Below the pieces are notes generated by a model. That model searched no databases. It was not told where the DNA came from and saw only the letters and a program-made list of their open reading frames with translations. A program made the position numbers and the translations under genes. Positions 61,832-64,000 of a stretch of 64,000 nucleotides of DNA are shown here, in pieces. Origin of the DNA: Oscillospiraceae bacterium (GTDB lineage: Bacteria; Bacillota; Clostridia; Oscillospirales; Acutalibacteraceae); NCBI GenBank assembly GCA_022650485.1, contig JALCPP010000005.1, forward strand, positions 124,001-188,000, in the 5' to 3' direction. Within the stretch, counting starts at the first letter, position 1; each line of letters begins with the position of its first letter.

Positions 61832-62425
61832 TTACTTCTTGGTGTTGTGTGCAATCAAACCGGCAGCCATATCGTTTCTCCCAGTCAGAAGAGCCAGCAG
61901 CATTCGGTAAACCGTTTCAGGAGAACGATGAAAATTCTCTTTTACCATATTAGCTTGGTAAAGATCGGGAACATAAAGAGAGATATTCATCAAATCCATA
62001 TCTCCGCCGGAAATGTGACAAATGACATGGTATCCCTGGTCCACTTTGACAAATTCAACGCGGTTTTCGCGTTCGCGCTTTGCTTCCGCCAGCAGCCGGA
62101 TAGCAGTGCCCACGGCTTTGTTGCGAACGGAAGGAGGTAACGCGGTATCCAGCTGTTTTGCAATGATCTTCCCGTTGTCTCCCAGTGCAAATATGTCCGG
62201 TAGGTTGTTGTCGCGGCAAATAATTCCTTTGTCTGCCATCTCTGCAATGGCATCAGCCACTTCAAAGTAATTGGCCAGTCCATTATCCTGCATAGTTTGT
62301 ATGATGTCATCTTTTGCAAGCCCAACACCGATGCTGTTCAGAAGATAACAAATTAAAATTTTAATTTCGTTTTTAGATCTCAATCCGCCGGGCTCAATCC
62401 CGGCCGTAAAAGCGTCAAAAGCCAC
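61832..62425 (-). CDS. DUF4364 family protein
   Basis: The 197-residue protein has an N-terminal winged-helix-like part (SKNEIKILICYLLNSIGVGL, followed by IIQTMQDNGLANYFEVADAI) and a C-terminal domain with ENRVEFVKVDQGYHVICHIS. It matches DUF4364, a clostridial family found in most spore formers and of unknown function, possibly regulatory because of its fold. No partner gene is close. Confidence 0.78.
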   Translation of the reverse strand: MAFDAFTAGIEPGGLRSKNEIKILICYLLNSIGVGLAKDDIIQTMQDNGLANYFEVADAIAEMADKGIICRDNNLPDIFALGDNGKIIAKQLDTALPPSVRNKAVGTAIRLLAEAKRERENRVEFVKVDQGYHVICHISGGDMDLMNISLYVPDLYQANMVKENFHRSPETVYRMLLALLTGRNDMAAGLIAHNTKK

Positions 62426-62605
62426 TTTGAAACGCCTCCGTCATCTTTTTAGATTATTTTACCACAGATTGCAGACCGTGGGAAGTGGAGAACGCAATAG
62501 TCGGTGTGGAACAAAAAGGACGGAAGACAGAAAAACACGCTTTCAACCGGAAATGCTGCCGGCTAAAAACGTATTTAAAATGGATATTCTTTGCATATTA
62601 AAGCT

Positions 62606-63028
62606 TTAGGGATTTTTAGAAGATTGCGTGCTGCGCTTTGCTCTTTTTGTAGTAACACAACTTTTTAAAGCGGAGAGCCATTTAGCTTTTTCATCCTCTG
62701 AACAGGCCCGAAACAATCCAACTAATTCCTTTTCTAAAGGGGATAACTCATAAATATGACTTGAATTTTTTTTGCCGCGGACATAGCTGGATTTAATATT
62801 GCTGTCTGCAACCGATGAAGGGCCGGATTCGTCTGCCAATAGTTCGTTGATGGAGATATTGAACACTTTAGCTAAAATAATGAGGGCGGATACATCTGGT
62901 GTGGTTTTTCCAAGTTCATAATAGGAGTAAGTGGAACGGTCAATATTTAAAATTTTGGCGATTTGATTTTGTGTATATCCGCTTTTGATGCGCAATTCGC
63001 GCAGCCGTTCGTTAATGCGAATTTTCAT
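62606..63028 (-). CDS. XRE-family helix-turn-helix regulator
   Basis: The 140-residue protein has a Cro/CI-type helix-turn-helix at the N terminus (RLRELRIKSGYTQNQIAKIL, IDRSTYSYYELGKTTPDVSA), then a linker, and a helical C-terminal part (LSPLEKELVGLFRACSEDEK) that may be a dimer domain. Targets are unknown. The ATG at 63028 follows AGGCGG. A likely operator AGTGA-n7-TCACT lies upstream at 63130-63146. A transcript for tRNA-Thr starts in the opposite direction. Confidence 0.85.
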   Translation of the reverse strand: MKIRINERLRELRIKSGYTQNQIAKILNIDRSTYSYYELGKTTPDVSALIILAKVFNISINELLADESGPSSVADSNIKSSYVRGKKNSSHIYELSPLEKELVGLFRACSEDEKAKWLSALKSCVTTKRAKRSTQSSKNP

Positions 63029-63129
63029 CAATTTACAATACCGCCTTTTTTTACATTATACAACTGAAAAATACACAATTATTTCTTATAATTCCATTAT
63101 ATATTCATTCAGAAACAAATCATAAATTT

Positions 63130-63146
63130 AGTGATTATTATTCACT
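63130..63146. promoter_or_regulatory. Candidate operator of the XRE regulator
   Basis: AGTGA and TCACT (63130-63134 and 63142-63146) form an inverted repeat with seven bases between. A related ATCACT half lies about 20 bases further on. The site lies in the gap between the divergent XRE and tRNA-Thr genes. Confidence 0.4.
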
Positions 63147-63205
63147 GTATTGCGAAAATTATCACTCATTTAGTCGTAAAATACTTGACAAACGTAAAAA
63201 AAGAC

Positions 63206-63234
63206 TTGACGTTCAAAGAATTGTTTAGTATAAT
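63206..63234 (+). promoter_or_regulatory. Promoter of tRNA-Thr
   Basis: TTGACG (63206-63211) and TATAAT (63229-63234) are separated by 17 bp, 17 bases before the tRNA. Confidence 0.8.
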
Positions 63235-63251
63235 AACTTAGTCAGCAAAAT

Positions 63252-63327
63252 GCTACTGTGGCTCAGTTGGTAGAGCAGCGCATTCGTAATGCGCAGGTCG
63301 TCAGTTCGAGTCTGACCAGTAGCTCCA
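63252..63327 (+). tRNA. tRNA-Thr (anticodon CGT)
   Basis: The cloverleaf has acceptor arm GCTACTG/CAGTAGC, D arm with CTCAGTTGGTAGAG, anticodon stem GCGCA/TGCGC around TTCGTAA with anticodon CGT, and T arm GTCAG TTCGAGT CTGAC. CCA is encoded (63325-63327). The anticodon reads ACG, threonine. Confidence 0.95.
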
Positions 63328-63328
63328 G

Positions 63329-63371
63329 AAAAAGGGTCAAGAATCATATAAGATTCTCGGCCCTTTTCTCA
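63329..63371 (+). terminator. Terminator after tRNA-Thr
   Basis: AAAAGGGTC-AAGAATC pairs with GATTCT-CGGCCCTTTT across a short AT loop (63330-63368), followed by T residues. A second stem CTCCTGGC/GCCAGGAG with TTTTTTTAT lies at 63389-63429. Confidence 0.8.
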
Positions 63372-63388
63372 TAAATACGCAAAGAAGT

Positions 63389-63429
63389 CTCCTGGCTGGA
63401 TCTCTGATCTTATGCCAGGAGTTTTTTTA
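63389..63429 (+). terminator. Second hairpin terminator, overlapping the end of the LacI-type gene
   Basis: An 8-bp stem CTCCTGGC/GCCAGGAG (63389-63396 and 63414-63421) is followed by TTTTTTTAT. The T run contains the complement of the LacI-gene stop codon. Confidence 0.7.
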
Positions 63430-64000
63430 TATTCTTGGTTTTCCCGTTGATTTTCGAATGATCAGGCGCGGCTGATATTCCACGCGTGTAATACTTTCCG
63501 ATTGATATTTTCCGGATCGAATTCGTTCGTCAAGAATATTCATTGCATTATGACCTTTTTCCAGAATGAAGTGCTCCACAGTGGTTAAAAAGATCTGTGG
63601 AAATTGAGAAGCAAAGATATTGTCGAACCCGCACACACTATAATCTTTTGGAACAGAGAAGCCAGCCTGTATGATGCTTGTGATCGCACCGTAGGCTACC
63701 ATATCATTCACCGCGATAACCGCGGTGATTTTTTTATGATCCAAGATATTTTTCATAAGCCGGAATCCAATATTTTGCTCTATCATCGGGTCTTGCAGGT
63801 CATCCTCCGACGAGTCAGTTTCAGATGAAACCAAGATATTTCCCTCTGGACAAAACCGCCGATAAAACTGCCGGATTCCTTCCAGTCGTTTTAAACGAAC
63901 CGCATTTTGTTCATTTAATGCGGTGGACAGAAAGGCAATATTGGTGTGCCCTAATTTGAGCAGATGTTCCGCTACCAGCTCACCGGAACGGATACTGTCG
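63427..64000 (-). CDS. LacI-family transcriptional regulator, C-terminal part (cut by the window edge)
   Basis: The frame is open from the window end to a TAA at 63427, giving about 190 residues of the ligand-binding domain. SGELVAEHLLKLGHTNIAFL is the LacI motif for the first subdomain, then EGIRQFYRRF, ITAVIAVNDMVAYGAITSII and YSVCGFDNIFASQFPQIFLT, and the end LIIRKSTGKP. These match LacI/GalR repressors that bind a sugar or nucleoside. The DNA-binding head lies outside the window, so neither ligand nor targets can be named. Confidence 0.88.
   Translation of the reverse strand, partial: DSIRSGELVAEHLLKLGHTNIAFLSTALNEQNAVRLKRLEGIRQFYRRFCPEGNILVSSETDSSEDDLQDPMIEQNIGFRLMKNILDHKKITAVIAVNDMVAYGAITSIIQAGFSVPKDYSVCGFDNIFASQFPQIFLTTVEHFILEKGHNAMNILDERIRSGKYQSESITRVEYQPRLIIRKSTGKPRI

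Noticed and set aside
62426-62605. Small plus-strand frame between the DUF4364 and XRE genes
   Set aside because: Random composition, no ribosome site, and both neighbouring genes point the other way.
1-64000. CRISPR array, rRNA, intact insertion sequence or replication origin
   Set aside because: I looked for regularly spaced repeats, transposase motifs with flanking inverted repeats, and clusters of DnaA boxes, and saw none that I can support.

Overview
The window looks like chromosome from an endospore-forming Clostridia-type Firmicute, probably close to the Oscillospiraceae/Ruminococcaceae. This is inferred from gene content: a FabK-type fatty acid operon, a BofA-family sporulation protein beside a DUF2508 protein, the gdpP-rplI-dnaB-tilS-hpt-ftsH run, a DUF4364 protein and a CstA transporter. 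Base composition is moderate, with a few AT-rich patches. There are two tRNA genes (Leu-CAG on the minus strand, Thr-CGT on the plus strand). I see no rRNA, CRISPR array or intact insertion sequence.

Layout. (1) 1-2253 is the lysis end of a prophage: the glycine-rich end of a structural protein, small unknown genes, a holin-like protein, a GH25 endolysin, a second small membrane protein and a terminator. The terminator runs into a polysaccharide deacetylase gene that loses its C-terminal third at this junction, so the prophage end probably lies inside that gene. (2) 2.9-11.9 kb holds a DUF218 membrane protein, a TPP-riboswitch-controlled Thi4 thiazole synthase, a methyltransferase, tRNA-Leu, an amino acid permease, a secreted repeat protein and an MFS exporter. 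(3) 12.0-22.7 kb is one compact type II fatty acid operon, fabT-fabH-acpP-fabK-fabD-fabG-(second FabK-like flavoprotein)-fabF-accB-fabZ-accC-accD-accA. It has a clear promoter with a palindromic operator in front and a strong terminator behind. (4) 22.7-29.1 kb is an oligopeptide ABC transporter operon on the minus strand with a leader of roughly 480 nt. (5) 29.3-33.3 kb is thiD-thiC-thiM-thiE behind two tandem TPP riboswitches, each followed by its own terminator. (6) 33.5-41.9 kb is accessory: a secreted protein, a PadR/HAAS/lipoprotein cluster, a MerR-TipAS regulator, a hydroxyacid dehydrogenase, two acetyltransferases, a DUF3298-like protein, a MATE exporter and RNase HI. (7) 42.0-60.0 kb is housekeeping: RNase J, GdpP, L9, DnaB, TilS, Hpt, FtsH, a divergent type IIA topoisomerase pair, SecG, RNase R, DUF2508 and BofA. 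(8) 60.1-64.0 kb has CstA, DUF4364, an XRE regulator, tRNA-Thr and the C-terminal part of a LacI-family regulator cut by the window edge.

How it fits together. Thiamine synthesis is split between two TPP-controlled loci. The pyrimidine branch, salvage and coupling genes (thiC, thiD, thiM, thiE) sit together. The thiazole is probably made by the one-protein Thi4 route, because no thiG/thiH/thiS/thiF is present here. The fatty acid operon encodes initiation, elongation and malonyl-CoA supply, and carries an extra FMN-type protein with a four-cysteine cluster that could be a FabX-like unsaturation enzyme. The items most worth a second look are that protein, the prophage-interrupted deacetylase, the tandem riboswitches, the opp leader and the unusual topoisomerase pair.
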